Shown here: piece by piece, positions 1-8,593 of the stretch
Layout: the number at the start of each line of letters is the position of its first letter
Numbering within the stretch: the first letter of the stretch is position 1
Assembly (NCBI GenBank): GCA_025349905.2
Contig: MU624862.1
Span: 1 to 19,944 of the forward strand
Source of the DNA: Blastocladiella britannica
Lineage: Eukaryota > Blastocladiomycota > Blastocladiomycetes > Blastocladiales > Blastocladiaceae
Direction of reading: 5' to 3'
DNA: 19,944 nucleotides
The notes under the pieces: model-generated
Seen by the model: only the letters and a program-made list of their open reading frames with translations
Database searches by the model: none
Told to the model about the DNA's origin: nothing
Made by a program: the position numbers and the translations under genes

Positions 1-519
1 TCCCTTTCCTCAGGAATCAGACTTGATCACCTTTTCTAGTGGACTTGCAAAACACTTTTCCAACGGATTTTTGGCTGTCGCTCCTCGCTCTCCTTTTCTT
101 TTTTTTGTTTACTTTTTTCTTTTCTCCTCTCCCTCGGGCCATCTCATAGTTTGGCCCCCCTTCTACCTTCCAACTGGGCTCATACCCCACCCACTCTCGA
201 TTTGCCTTTTCTTTTGGCATGCCTGTGCAGCAGTTGTACAGGATCGAGATCACGTTGTTTCAGCTTTTCCCCATTTCCTTGGATTTCCGGATTGGTTGTG
301 ACAGGCGTGTTCTTTGTGCTTGATCAACGTAACTTTTGTCGAAGAAGAGAGGAGTGAGTAACTCAAATCGCAATATAAAACCGCCCGGGCCGCAAATCCG
401 TCTCGGGCATTGTATATATTGAGGGAAAGGTCAAGGGAGAAGGGGCAATGCCATATGTCAAAATGTAAAAGAAATGCAAAAAGGTGTCAAAGACCATCGT
501 CGGCAGTGCTCACTCTCGT
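1..519. other. Left-edge intergenic region, no gene seen
   Basis: I see no convincing coding sequence here. The first 360 bases are pyrimidine-rich on the plus strand, and the short open frames lack any recognisable domain. A TATA-like string (aatataaaacc) lies near 371-381 on the plus strand, but no credible plus-strand gene follows it, since what follows is the antisense of the subtilase tail. The part next to 520 should include the 3' untranslated region of the minus-strand subtilase. No exact AATAAA was found on the minus strand in the 120 bases after the stop. Confidence 0.5.
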
Positions 520-3143
520 TCAGAACCCGCCGTACCGGCCCTGCGGCGGCGACGAGCGGTCAGCCTGCTGGCCACCGGGTCCGCCGTACATGTGCTGTTG
601 CTGCGGAGGACCCTGCTGGTACCCACCGGGTCCCGGACCGAACTGCTGCTGCTGAGGCGGGCCGCCGCCCCATTGCTGCTGCTGTTGCGGCGGCGCAAAC
701 CCACCGTACTGCGGGCGAACATCCCCACCGTACTGCGGGCGAGCATCCCCACCGTACTGCGGGCGAGCGTCCCCGCCGTACTGAGGGCGATCTTCACCGC
801 CATACTGAGGACGGAAATCACCACCACCAAACTGCGGGCGAGTCGAAGGCGAGAATCCCAAGTCACTGCGCGACGAAGGTCCCGGCGGACCCGCAGCAAA
901 CCGGCCGCCACCGCCGCCGCCGCCACCACCGCTGCTGAACCCGACATCGCTCTGCGACGACCGGTACGGTTCCGGGTGAGCAATCGGGTACGCCGAGCCA
1001 CCGGGACCGCCGGTGGCAGCGGCACCGAACGGCGCAAACGCGGGCCGCTGGTGAAGCGACGGCGGCGACGGCATGTCGCGGTCGTACGGCGACTCCGGCT
1101 GCTGCTGGTCTTGGTACTGCTGGTGGTGCGCGGGGCGGTGGAACATGCCGGGGGCCGACGGGTTGGGCGCCGCGGCCATGCGGGGCGACATGCGGTCCGG
1201 GTTAGCGGTGAGCGGCGGCGGCGACGAGGGGGACGTGGGCGAAGACGCGACGGGTGAAGGTGACGACAGGGCCGCAGCGGCACCAGCGGCGGCCGCACCG
1301 CCAGTCGCCACCAGCGGCGACCGCGACAGCACTTGACTATCGGCGGTGGACTTGGCGTCGCGAGCGCGGCGCGCCGACCGCACGCGCAGCGTGACCACGC
1401 CCGCAATCAGCAGCAGTGCTGCGCCGCCGATCGCCAAACCCACAATAATCATGTTCTGCGGCACGCCCGTGGCCGCCGACAAACCGGCCACCACGCCGCC
1501 AGTGGAAATGGAGCACTGCGCGTACGTGGGTTTCGGAATCGCCGCCAGCATAGCCTGCTGCGACTCGGTGAGCTGGGTGAGTCGGGGGGCCTGCACGTGC
1601 ATAGCGGTCGGCGAGACCGCCGTGATCGGTTTGGAGTTGTCCTTGATGCGCTGCGCGAGCTGCGCGGGCGTGAGCGTCGGCTCGTTCTGCAAGTACAGAG
1701 CCAGGACGCCTGCCACAAAGGGAGCGGCTTGCGATGTCCCCCGGCGCTGCTCGAACGCATTGGCGTCCTTGTCGGTCGAAATCGAGTTGTTGGACGCCGA
1801 CCAAATGTTGTCTCCGGGCGCCCAGTAGTTGACGCATTTCCCGTAGTTGGAGAAGCTGGCGCGGGTCGGGTCGTACGAGCCCAAAAACACCGACGACGCA
1901 CCCGACGCCGTCAGTGCGCCCACCACAAACGTGTTGGGCACCGTGGTCATGGACGGCGACGACGTGTCGCACACGTCCACGTTCGAGTTGCCGGCGGCAA
2001 TCACCACCGCCGCACCGGCCTTGGCGACCGCGGCAATCGCGTTCGGGAGGGTTTGACCGCGCAGGATTTCCGTCTAATTCACCATTGTTTTCAATGAGCA
2101 TCCAGGCGACAAAATATGGTTAAGAGATGGAACACACCGAGCCGAGAGACATGTTAATCACGGCAGGCTTCTTCATGTTGAGCGCAATGTAGTTGAGCGC
2201 CTCGACCGCATCCGAGACGGACCCAGTCTTGTCGCAGCCAATCATGCGCATTCCATTGAGTTTGACTTTTTTAGCGACACCGACGGTCTTGCCGCCAATG
2301 ATGCCGGCGACGTGCGTGCCGTGACCAGTGCAGCTATTTCAAAAGAATGTCAGTCCATTTCCAAATCACGCAAAACAAAAATAATGCGTACTCGGGGGAT
2401 GTGGCAGCAGTTGTATCGCTCTGGAGCGACGACGAGATCCAGACGTTAGCCGCGCGGCCCTCGAATTCCGGGTGCTGGAACGAGATGCCCGAGTCCACGA
2501 CGTACACGTTGACCGCGTCGCCCGTCAGGTCGTAGCTGTAAGCGCCGTCGTAGCTGCCGTCCATGGCGTCGAGTCCCCACAGCGGCTGTTTGCCCGACAT
2601 GGCCGGGGTCTGCAAGCACGAGTTGTGGCTGTCGGACCCGGCGGTCTGAATGACCACGTCGTCCTCGATGTAGTCGACGCAGGGGATGCCCGAGAGCAGC
2701 GTCAGCGGCAGCGCCGGGCCCGTGTACGTGACCTTCATCCCGCGCACGCCCTTGACGTTGTACCCCCAGTCCACCTGAACGCCCATTTTGGCGAGCGCGG
2801 GCTTCATCACCGACATGTCGGCCTGGGCGGCCGAGCAGCTGGCCTTGATGCCAATCAGGTACGAATTTTTGCGGACCGGCAAGTGCAGGTCGGCGGCAAT
2901 GTGGGCAATGGCCGCCGTCACGTCGCCGTTGGACGCCGCTATCGCCTTGGAGGCAGTGTCGACGATGCCCTGGAGTGCGGGATTGGTCGAAGTCGAGGTG
3001 GCGCCTGCGCTGCTCGTCTGAGGTTGAGCTGCCCCACGGTCAGAGGCGTTGCCGGTGGAGGGGCCTGGAAGAGTGACGTTGAGGGCGGCGGCGGCCTGGC
3101 GCGCCACTTGCTCGAGCGATGGGGACGGGCTCGGCTGAGCCAT
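520..3143 (-). CDS. Subtilisin-like serine protease (S8) with I9 prodomain, membrane segment and repeat tail
   Basis: Gene model: exons 3143-2392, 2333-2138 and 2073-520 (introns of 58 and 64 bp), giving 833 residues. An inhibitor I9-like propeptide lies at about residues 94-166. The S8 catalytic domain follows: Asp217 in YVVDSGI, His255 in GHGTHVAG (the codon just before it spans intron 1), the oxyanion Asn345 in AAGN, and Ser430 in GTSQAAP. The usual Met after GTS is Gln. A single hydrophobic segment at about 524-546 is followed by Arg-rich residues, so the C-terminus is probably cytosolic. The last ~285 residues are Pro/Gln/Gly-rich and probably disordered, with a poly-Gly run near 695-706 and six RPQ(Y/F)GG repeats at about 727-774. 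No signal peptide is visible at the N-terminus. A CCAAT box and TATA-like string about 40-50 bp upstream argue that 3143 is the true start. Family assignment is firm; topology is inferred. Confidence 0.9.
701..840 (-). repeat. In-frame 24-nt tandem repeat coding RPQYGG units
   Basis: About six copies of an 8- to 9-residue unit, RPQ(Y/F)GG followed by two or three variable residues (ED, DA, DA, DV, FA), sit in the cytosolic tail of the subtilase. At DNA level the period is mostly 24 bases and the central copies are nearly identical, so copy number could vary between strains. Confidence 0.85.
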
Positions 3144-3456
3144 TTACGTATATATGTATAATATTATGGTTTTTTTACTTTTGTATAAATTGGCCCTTCG
3201 CTCGCAAAGAGGATTTTTGGGGGCGGGAATTGGAACAAGGACTTTTTAAGTGGCGGTGGGGTGAGTGTGTGAGTGATTTGTTCTTTTTTAACCTCGCTTA
3301 CACACGCTACCAAGAAGAAATCTTGCAACTACAAACTGGTCCGCGTGAGGGAGGTGGTACTCGAGTCGTACGGCCGTGCGTGCCAAGGAAGTGAAGTGTG
3401 GAAGTGCACGAAATTGGCAGCCGTTTCCAGAGTGGCGTATCAATCAGTCTAATTTT
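3144..3456 (-). promoter_or_regulatory. Intergenic gap with probable subtilase core promoter
   Basis: This 313-bp gap lies between the subtilase start and the SUMO-like stop. On the minus strand it holds a CCAAT box (3189-3193) immediately followed by a TATA-like string (ATTTATACA, 3182-3190), about 40-50 bp upstream of the subtilase ATG. No minus-strand ATG lies between 3144 and 3457, so a separate upstream exon carrying a signal peptide cannot start here. The rest shows no feature I can name. Confidence 0.45.
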
Positions 3457-4011
3457 TCATTCATGAAGGATCCAACCACCGCCAACCTGTCGATTTCACG
3501 GAATACAAGAGTGAGTATACACCTGTCAAAATTTGGACGAATCCCAACATACCTGAAGCATCTGGACCGTGGCGCTCCCTCCCTCGCCCAGACCAACCTA
3601 GTTGATTTTTACCAATGTGAATATGTGATGCATATAAAAATAAAAGGGTGTAACGTACGTCCTGCACAGTGATATTGTCGCTCGCCTTGATCGGCACGCC
3701 GTCAATCGAGAATCGCAACAGCGTTGGGTCAACCGAGAGCTTGGTTGCATACACTTTCTGTTGAATGCAACCCATGCTCGAGTGAGTCCTCAAAAAAAAA
3801 AAAAAAAAAAAAAAGTATGCGCGGAATACGTTACCACAATCTTTTGCCATTTCGTGGACGGCTTGACCTTGAATTCTTCATATGCAGTATATATCGATCG
3901 GTACTCAATAATAACATTAATGGTAAAGGACAAGGACAAGAGCTCCGCACCCAGCCGGACATCCTTGTTGTCGGTGATGGCAATATTGATTTGACCTGGA
4001 GCAGCAGACAT
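3457..4011 (-). CDS. SUMO-like ubiquitin-family modifier
   Basis: Exons 4011-3951, 3875-3835, 3757-3659, 3597-3553 and 3486-3457 (introns of 75, 77, 61 and 66 bp) give a 91-residue protein. It follows the SUMO beta-grasp fold in order: strand INIAITD (8-14), then RLEFKVKPSTKWQKIV (19-34), then LLRFSIDGVPI (48-58), ending in QMLQVGG. The diglycine at 84-85 is followed by a six-residue tail (GWILHE) that a SUMO protease would have to remove. The family attaches to lysines of nuclear and other proteins through E1/E2 (Aos1-Uba2/Ubc9). No N-terminal chain-forming consensus lysine motif is seen, and the usual acidic loop before the last strand is glycine-rich instead, so this is a divergent member or a paralogue. 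Intron 1 has no in-frame stop and is a multiple of three; retaining it would insert 25 residues. Exon borders are inferred from consensus and homology. Confidence 0.78.
3792..3814. repeat. A23/T23 homopolymer inside SUMO-like intron 2
   Basis: An uninterrupted run of 23 A on the plus strand (T on the coding strand) lies inside the second intron of the SUMO-like gene, upstream of the 3' splice site. It could act as an extended polypyrimidine tract. Its exact length is prone to sequencing error. Confidence 0.9.
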
Positions 4012-4043
4012 ATTCGCGGTATTACAAAAAAAAATAACTGGTA

Positions 4044-4048
4044 ATTGG
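4044..4048 (-). promoter_or_regulatory. CCAAT box upstream of the SUMO-like gene
   Basis: ATTGG on the plus strand reads CCAAT on the coding strand, 33 bp upstream of the ATG at 4011. The same motif sits at similar distances upstream of the subtilase and tyrosinase genes. Function is inferred. Confidence 0.4.
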
Positions 4049-4208
4049 TCAAGAGTGTCAGTGACCATTCAGGGACCCGTGCATGCGTGCGTGCGTCGGT
4101 CGGTCGCAAGTCCTGGCATGCGTAATGTATAAATTTACCTCTTGATAAATTAGACGCGCTGCACGTCGAGAAACGAATACAATAATATCCGAAGTCAAGA
4201 AAGAATTT

Positions 4209-4843
4209 TTACAAAAGGGGAACAACGATTGGCCCGTCATATTTGACGCGGTACTCTTCCTCCACGGCCGCGAGAATCCGCACCATTGTTTCTTGGATCT
4301 GGTTTTGAGTGGTATGTAAGTTGCAGAAAACAAAGTGACCAAAAAAATGGCTAAGGTTACCTTGCGACCCTCGTCAGAGGTCCCATCGACCAGTTCCGAT
4401 CGCACAACTGTCGCCGGCTCGTTAAAGATGGAAGGAAGTGCGGCCGGGACCTGGATCACCATGCCATTGCTTGTTCTGTCACATTTTCATGTATTCAGTG
4501 CAACTTTATCGCACGACAATTGAAAAGCGTACGGTGGCAGCTCCGAGTTTGGCGGCAGCTTATCGGCTATCCGGGACGTGGTCGAGGCAATATCCACGAA
4601 CGAGCTGTTGTCCAATTTCTTTAAGTTAAAGCACTCTGGTCCATGATAAAGTTAGAGCAACGCGCACTCGCAGGCCTGCTGCACAATGCGGTTTAACATT
4701 TCCTCCTCCTGAATGGCCTGGGGCACCTCGTCGGCCGGGTCGTAGGGTACGCCCGACTCGTCCAGGAGCGGCTGGCGTTCGCCCGTCGGTGGGCGGTCGG
4801 CGTGGCTGTGCCCGCCAAAGCAGATCGAAAGAATGCCGCCCAT
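4209..4843 (-). CDS. Ragulator/EGO subunit, LAMTOR1/Ego1 (Meh1)-like
   Basis: Exons 4843-4668, 4604-4533, 4469-4361 and 4298-4209 (introns of 63, 63 and 62 bp) give 148 residues. The N-terminus MGGILSICF fits an N-myristoylation site (Gly2, Ser6) with a nearby cysteine for palmitoylation, as in LAMTOR1 and Ego1. An acidic leader with RQPLLDE follows. A helix with the family pattern LNRIVQQACDSFVDIAS is at about 50-66, matching the conserved I(I/V)D(V/I)S core. The C-terminus ends GPIVVPLL, recalling Ego1. The family anchors the Rag GTPase/TORC1 machinery to the lysosome or vacuole surface. The start at 4843 is preferred over an in-frame ATG at 5149 because only it exposes the myristoylation signal. 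The assignment rests on short motifs and is therefore moderate. Confidence 0.68.
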
Positions 4844-4913
4844 TGTTTTTTTTTTTTGGAGTGAAAAATGAAGGAGCGAAAGGGTATTCTCTGTGTATTG
4901 TGTAAAGGGATTT

Positions 4914-6308
4914 TTAGCAGCCAACCAAATGGTGCGAGGCGACGACGACAGGAGGGACTGCCAGTTCGTCGCCGGGACCGGATGCCAGAACAACAACCGT
5001 CGAGGATGAAGATGATGAGGACGCAGGGGCGACATCGCGCCGGAGCCGCTTTGCGGCAGGCTGCTGCCCGTTGTCGTCCGACCCTGCCGCCAGTCCAGCA
5101 GCTGCTCCTGTTGGTCGTGGCCGCTTGCTGGGGCCTGACGGAACCTCATCAGTTGGGACAGACGAAGCAGCCGCGGTGACAGCCTCCCACCCGCGCCGCG
5201 ACCGCACGCGGTCCGCCCATGCCCTCAGCCGGCGCCGCTTCCACTCGATCCCGAGCGCGCCGGGCCCAAGCCGCGCTTCGACCGCGCACACCAGTGCGTG
5301 CACGCGCGCGAACGGCCATCCACCCGTCACCGCGTCCACGGCCGCGTGCCGGGCCGCGGGTGTCGGCGCTTGCGTCACTAGCGCCGTCACGAGGGCTACC
5401 AGGGCCGGGGGTAAGGGTGGTTGTTGCTGGAGCTGATGAAGTTGCTGCGTTTGCGATGCCGACGACAGTTCGGCCGGTCCTACGGGTCGGAGAATCTGCG
5501 ACTGGTGCTGCTGTTGCTGCTGGTGACACGCCGGTCCGCATCCGCACGGCGGCACCACGACCATACCGCTTTGGGACGACGTGACAGGCGATCCAAACGC
5601 CACCACCGTCAAAGAAGAAGTCAAAGAAAAAGCAGCAGCGGCGGCCGCGGATACGGTCGCTGCGGCCGCAATCACTCTGACAATCCCCGCAAGCACGCCG
5701 ACCATCTGCCCGCCCATGGACGCTCCCAGGGCCAGTTCCGCGATGCGCGGCCAAGCATCCGCCATTGCCCCCGGCACCTGTGGCTGTGGCCGCGATGCGA
5801 CCGTGTGCAGAATCACGCGCGCGGCCTGCTCGGCGACCGCCTCGTCCGTGGCCGCCACCGCCGGATGCATATCCACCCGGTTGCTGGTTCGTTGTTGGCC
5901 AAGCAGCTCGGATACAATACTCCCGAGCCAGTGGGCCACGTGTGGCGTGTTGGCCGGGTCGGTCACCCACGATGCAAACTCGGCGCGGTACGCGGTATCT
6001 AAGGCCGCAATGGTGCCCGAAATATCGGCCGGGTGCGTTGGCGGGACGCGCGAGTGTCGCGTTGTGGCGGTGGATTTCCATGCTTGGGTCAGCTCCATGT
6101 ATTGTTGGTTGTGAGGTTGTTGAGGCCAAGAATAGGATGGGTTGTGGCTCGCGGGCGATGCTATTCTTGGCCGGTGAGCGGGCTCTGGCCAATGAGGCTG
6201 CTGTTGCTGCTGGTGCGATGACGCTCCGGGGTCGGGCACGGCTGCGAAAATGCTGGACACGAGGCCGTCGTCAAACTCGCTCAGCTCGGGCCATGAGATG
6301 GACTTCAT
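4914..6308 (-). CDS. Hypothetical protein, Ala/Gln-rich, possibly nuclear
   Basis: An uninterrupted frame of 464 residues that I do not recognise. It opens with an acidic/aromatic segment (SWPELSEFDDG, residues 5-15). Glutamine runs occur at 33-37 and in the middle, and a long Ala-rich hydrophobic stretch lies at about 196-238. A basic cluster (EWKRRRLRAW) falls in the C-terminal third. Two basic patches at 395-399 (KRPRP) and 420-424 (KRLRR) could form a bipartite nuclear localisation signal, and a serine run follows. The stop is only 70 bp upstream of the LAMTOR1-like start on the same strand. GC-rich codon use matches the neighbours, and the frame stays open for 1.4 kb, but several overlapping frames here are also open because of high GC. 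A regulatory nuclear protein is possible but unproven. Confidence 0.6.
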   Translation of the reverse strand: MKSISWPELSEFDDGLVSSIFAAVPDPGASSHQQQQQPHWPEPAHRPRIASPASHNPSYSWPQQPHNQQYMELTQAWKSTATTRHSRVPPTHPADISGTIAALDTAYRAEFASWVTDPANTPHVAHWLGSIVSELLGQQRTSNRVDMHPAVAATDEAVAEQAARVILHTVASRPQPQVPGAMADAWPRIAELALGASMGGQMVGVLAGIVRVIAAAATVSAAAAAAFSLTSSLTVVAFGSPVTSSQSGMVVVPPCGCGPACHQQQQQHQSQILRPVGPAELSSASQTQQLHQLQQQPPLPPALVALVTALVTQAPTPAARHAAVDAVTGGWPFARVHALVCAVEARLGPGALGIEWKRRRLRAWADRVRSRRGWEAVTAAASSVPTDEVPSGPSKRPRPTGAAAGLAAGSDDNGQQPAAKRLRRDVAPASSSSSSSTVVVLASGPGDELAVPPVVVASHHLVGC

Positions 6309-6557
6309 TTATAGGATATTTCAATTGTAGGGGAGGAAGGGGAGGGAAACCCATTTGGTTTTAAGGACCCTTCGCGACTGTTGCAGCAAGCGCGGCGGCG
6401 GGTATGTTTACGAATTAACGAGGAGGCTGTGCACTTTGGCGTGGTCCATATTTTGATGCCTTTGAAATTGTGACACAGTGGCGGAGGAGCAGGTCTCATG
6501 TTTCAGAGTATAAAATTGTATGCGATTGATGAGAAGTGTAAAAGGAAGAAAATAAAC

Positions 6558-8593
6558 TCAGAAAAGACCAATCATGCTGATGGCAAGAACAGCGACCAAC
6601 ATAGCAGACGCCGAGAGCGCGGCCGTGGTGGTCCCGCTCTTGGTTGGCGATCCGGCGTCGTTGCCCGTGCCGCTGGTGCCCGCGTTGCCCGTGGCCGTGC
6701 CGGGAAGCGATGCGTCCTTCGCTGCCCCACCTGCTGCCGCAATCTGTGCCTGTGCGCCAGCCGAGAGGGGCGCGGCGTTGAACGGTTGAACAAACTCGTA
6801 CCTAAAATTTCTTCGGTTAGTTTGGTCCACATCACTGAAAAATAAAGAAAGCGCACTCGCCAACAACGCCCGACGTGGACCACACGTCCGAGTGCAGCAC
6901 GCCCCACGGTGCCATGGTATCGTCAATCATATGTCCACGAAGCCGCAGACCCGTGCGCGTTGCAATGACACCCGGCATATCCGCCGTCAAGTCGGCCGCG
7001 CGCGGGCGGAAGCACTCGTTCCCGAAACAGTTATGCTGCTGCTGCCACAGCTGGAACAGTCGGTCGACGTTGGTATGGTGCAGGAAAAACACCGGGTCCA
7101 GGCACGAGTACCGGACATTGAGCATGGTCCCGCCAATCCACCGGTGCACGTCGTTATGGAACCCGGACCCGGTCGACGCCGACCACCCCTCGAGCCCGCC
7201 TCGGAACGATTGCGGGGCGTTGGCGGCCCAGGGAGCCGGCCACGCCGACGCCCAGGGAGCGGTGTCGTATGACCCGGCTTGCATCAGCTGCTGCAGCTGC
7301 TGCGGGGTCGGGAGTTTCACGGCGGCGGCGGCCACCTCACGAGTGATGATTGTGGACGACAGACCAAACTGCGCGGGGAACGCCCATGACGTCTTGCACG
7401 TGTTGGCGCCCCCCGGAGCTTGCTTGGAGCATACGGGTCCCGAGGGAATACCGTTGGGACCCGTTGGGCCCATGTACCGGTCCGTGAACACGGGCACGGG
7501 GCTGGCGGCGTTGGGCACAAACGACTTGAGCCACGGTAGATTCGGGTGGTCGGCCGGGTACGAAGAGAACATGCCGCCGGCCGCATCGATCGTCCAGTCC
7601 CCTATTTTAAGTTCAATTTTTTTTTTTTTTCAATTTAAATGGAACGGTGATTGGCTAAAACAAGTTCATACAGTAAGGAAGACCAAAGGTGTTGTCCATG
7701 AGCACTTTTTGCAGCAAGCGCTCCACGATGCGCAGGAATGCGCGGTGCCATGTCAAGAAGGCCTATTATTTCTTGAAAAGTCAGCTCTTCCTTTTCTATA
7801 AAAGAAAAAATAGAGTTGGGATCTCAAAATGTACCGGACTGGGAATGGAAGTGTGTCAGTTCGAGAACATATACCGAAAAAGGAAACCGAGGACATACCT
7901 AGAGTGACCAATCGTGCGCGTGTTACCACCGGGCGGACTAGCCGAGCTGTTCAAGAACGTCATGGCGTGGTCCAAAGCCAAGTGATCCCAGACTTTCAAC
8001 GCCTTGAGCGCGCGCGCGGCGCTAATGTACCGGTTCCAGTCCTCGATGCGCAAGTCGCGGAACTCGCGGCGCATCGGGTGCTGTGTGGGGTTACGGTTAA
8101 TCCCGGGCGCCACCACTACCGACGTCGTGAGCACCGCAATCTGCTGCCCGCCGCGCGAGATAATGCACTGCGCCGCAAACGTTCCCGCGCCATTGAACGT
8201 GTACTCGGCGACTTTGCCCGTGCACGGCGACTGGTACGGAATGCCCGCGACCGTGCACGCCTGCGACGACACGGGTCCTCCAGGCGTGGTGGCAAACAGC
8301 CACGTGTACGAGGCATTGTCGGTGTCCACGTCGGGCGTGTTGGCGTTGGTGATGTCCAGGCCGGGGGGTACGGCAGCAAAAATTACAGGCCAGCTGCGCG
8401 GGACCGGGCCCGCGTGCCACACCTTGTAGCCGTTGGCGGCGGGACCGGCGTCTTGGACGGTAGTGGTCGGCGCCGGAAGAATCGCGGGGTCAGATTGCGC
8501 CATGGCGGCGCTGGGGGCCAAAGTAAAGACCAGACCGAGGGCCAGCAGCACCACTGCGAGCAGCGGGCGGCGCTTTTCGGGGTTTTGTTGCAT
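6558..8593 (-). CDS. Tyrosinase (type 3 copper), secreted and probably GPI-anchored
   Basis: Exons 8593-7899, 7838-7835, 7762-7672, 7601-6857 and 6801-6558 (introns of 60, 72, 70 and 55 bp) give 592 residues. An N-terminal hydrophobic stretch at 11-30, ending near AMAQS, is a signal peptide. Residues about 35-165 look beta-rich and precede the catalytic domain. The CuA ligands are His209, His230 and His239 in GHSSPAFLTWHR, followed by LPYWDW. The CuB ligands are His412 and His416 (HNDVH) and His439 in DPVFFLHHTNVDRLF. All six copper ligands are present. The Gly/Ser/Thr-rich end closes with a hydrophobic tail at the very C-terminus, typical of GPI anchoring. Tyrosinases oxidise phenols to quinones in melanin formation and cross-linking. 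The CuA site is restored only if a 4-nt exon supplies the SP of GHSSPAF; splicing past it gives an immediate stop. The domain arrangement resembles bacterial-type tyrosinase more than plant polyphenol oxidase. Confidence 0.9.
7835..7838 (-). other. Predicted 4-nt microexon of the tyrosinase gene
   Basis: Four bases (TCCG on the coding strand) lie between a 60-bp intron (GTATGT...CCCAG, branch-like CTGAC about 20 bases before its end) and a 72-bp intron (GTACAT...ATAG, branch-like CTGAC). Joined to the AG left by exon 1 they encode Ser-Pro, completing GHSSPAFLTWHR, which matches the family pattern H-x-SP-x-FL-x-WHR. No alternative pair of sites that I tried keeps the frame. Confidence 0.65.

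Noticed and set aside
510..1406. 298-codon minus-strand frame rich in Arg/Ser overlapping the subtilase tail
   Set aside because: It is a shifted frame of the same strand as the subtilase exon. GC-rich repeats keep several frames open, and only the subtilase frame continues the catalytic domain.
3522..3552. Shorter SUMO-like intron 4 using an internal AG at about 3523
   Set aside because: It would be about 30 bp, far below the 50-77 bp range of the other introns, and the resulting tail lacks the diglycine.
4844..5149. In-frame N-terminal extension of the LAMTOR1-like protein from an ATG at 5149
   Set aside because: It would bury the MGGILS myristoylation start and overlap the end of the upstream gene, and the extension has no recognisable sequence.
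5149..6192. 347-codon minus-strand frame overlapping the 464-residue hypothetical
   Set aside because: Its Arg/Gly/Ala-dominated composition is typical of a shifted GC-rich frame. The overlapping longer frame has a more balanced composition and a clean start.
7839..7899. Tyrosinase exon 1 reading straight through to a stop in the first intron
   Set aside because: The frame beyond 7899 encodes no family sequence and loses the third CuA histidine. The donor GTATGT and the acceptor with branch site mark an intron.
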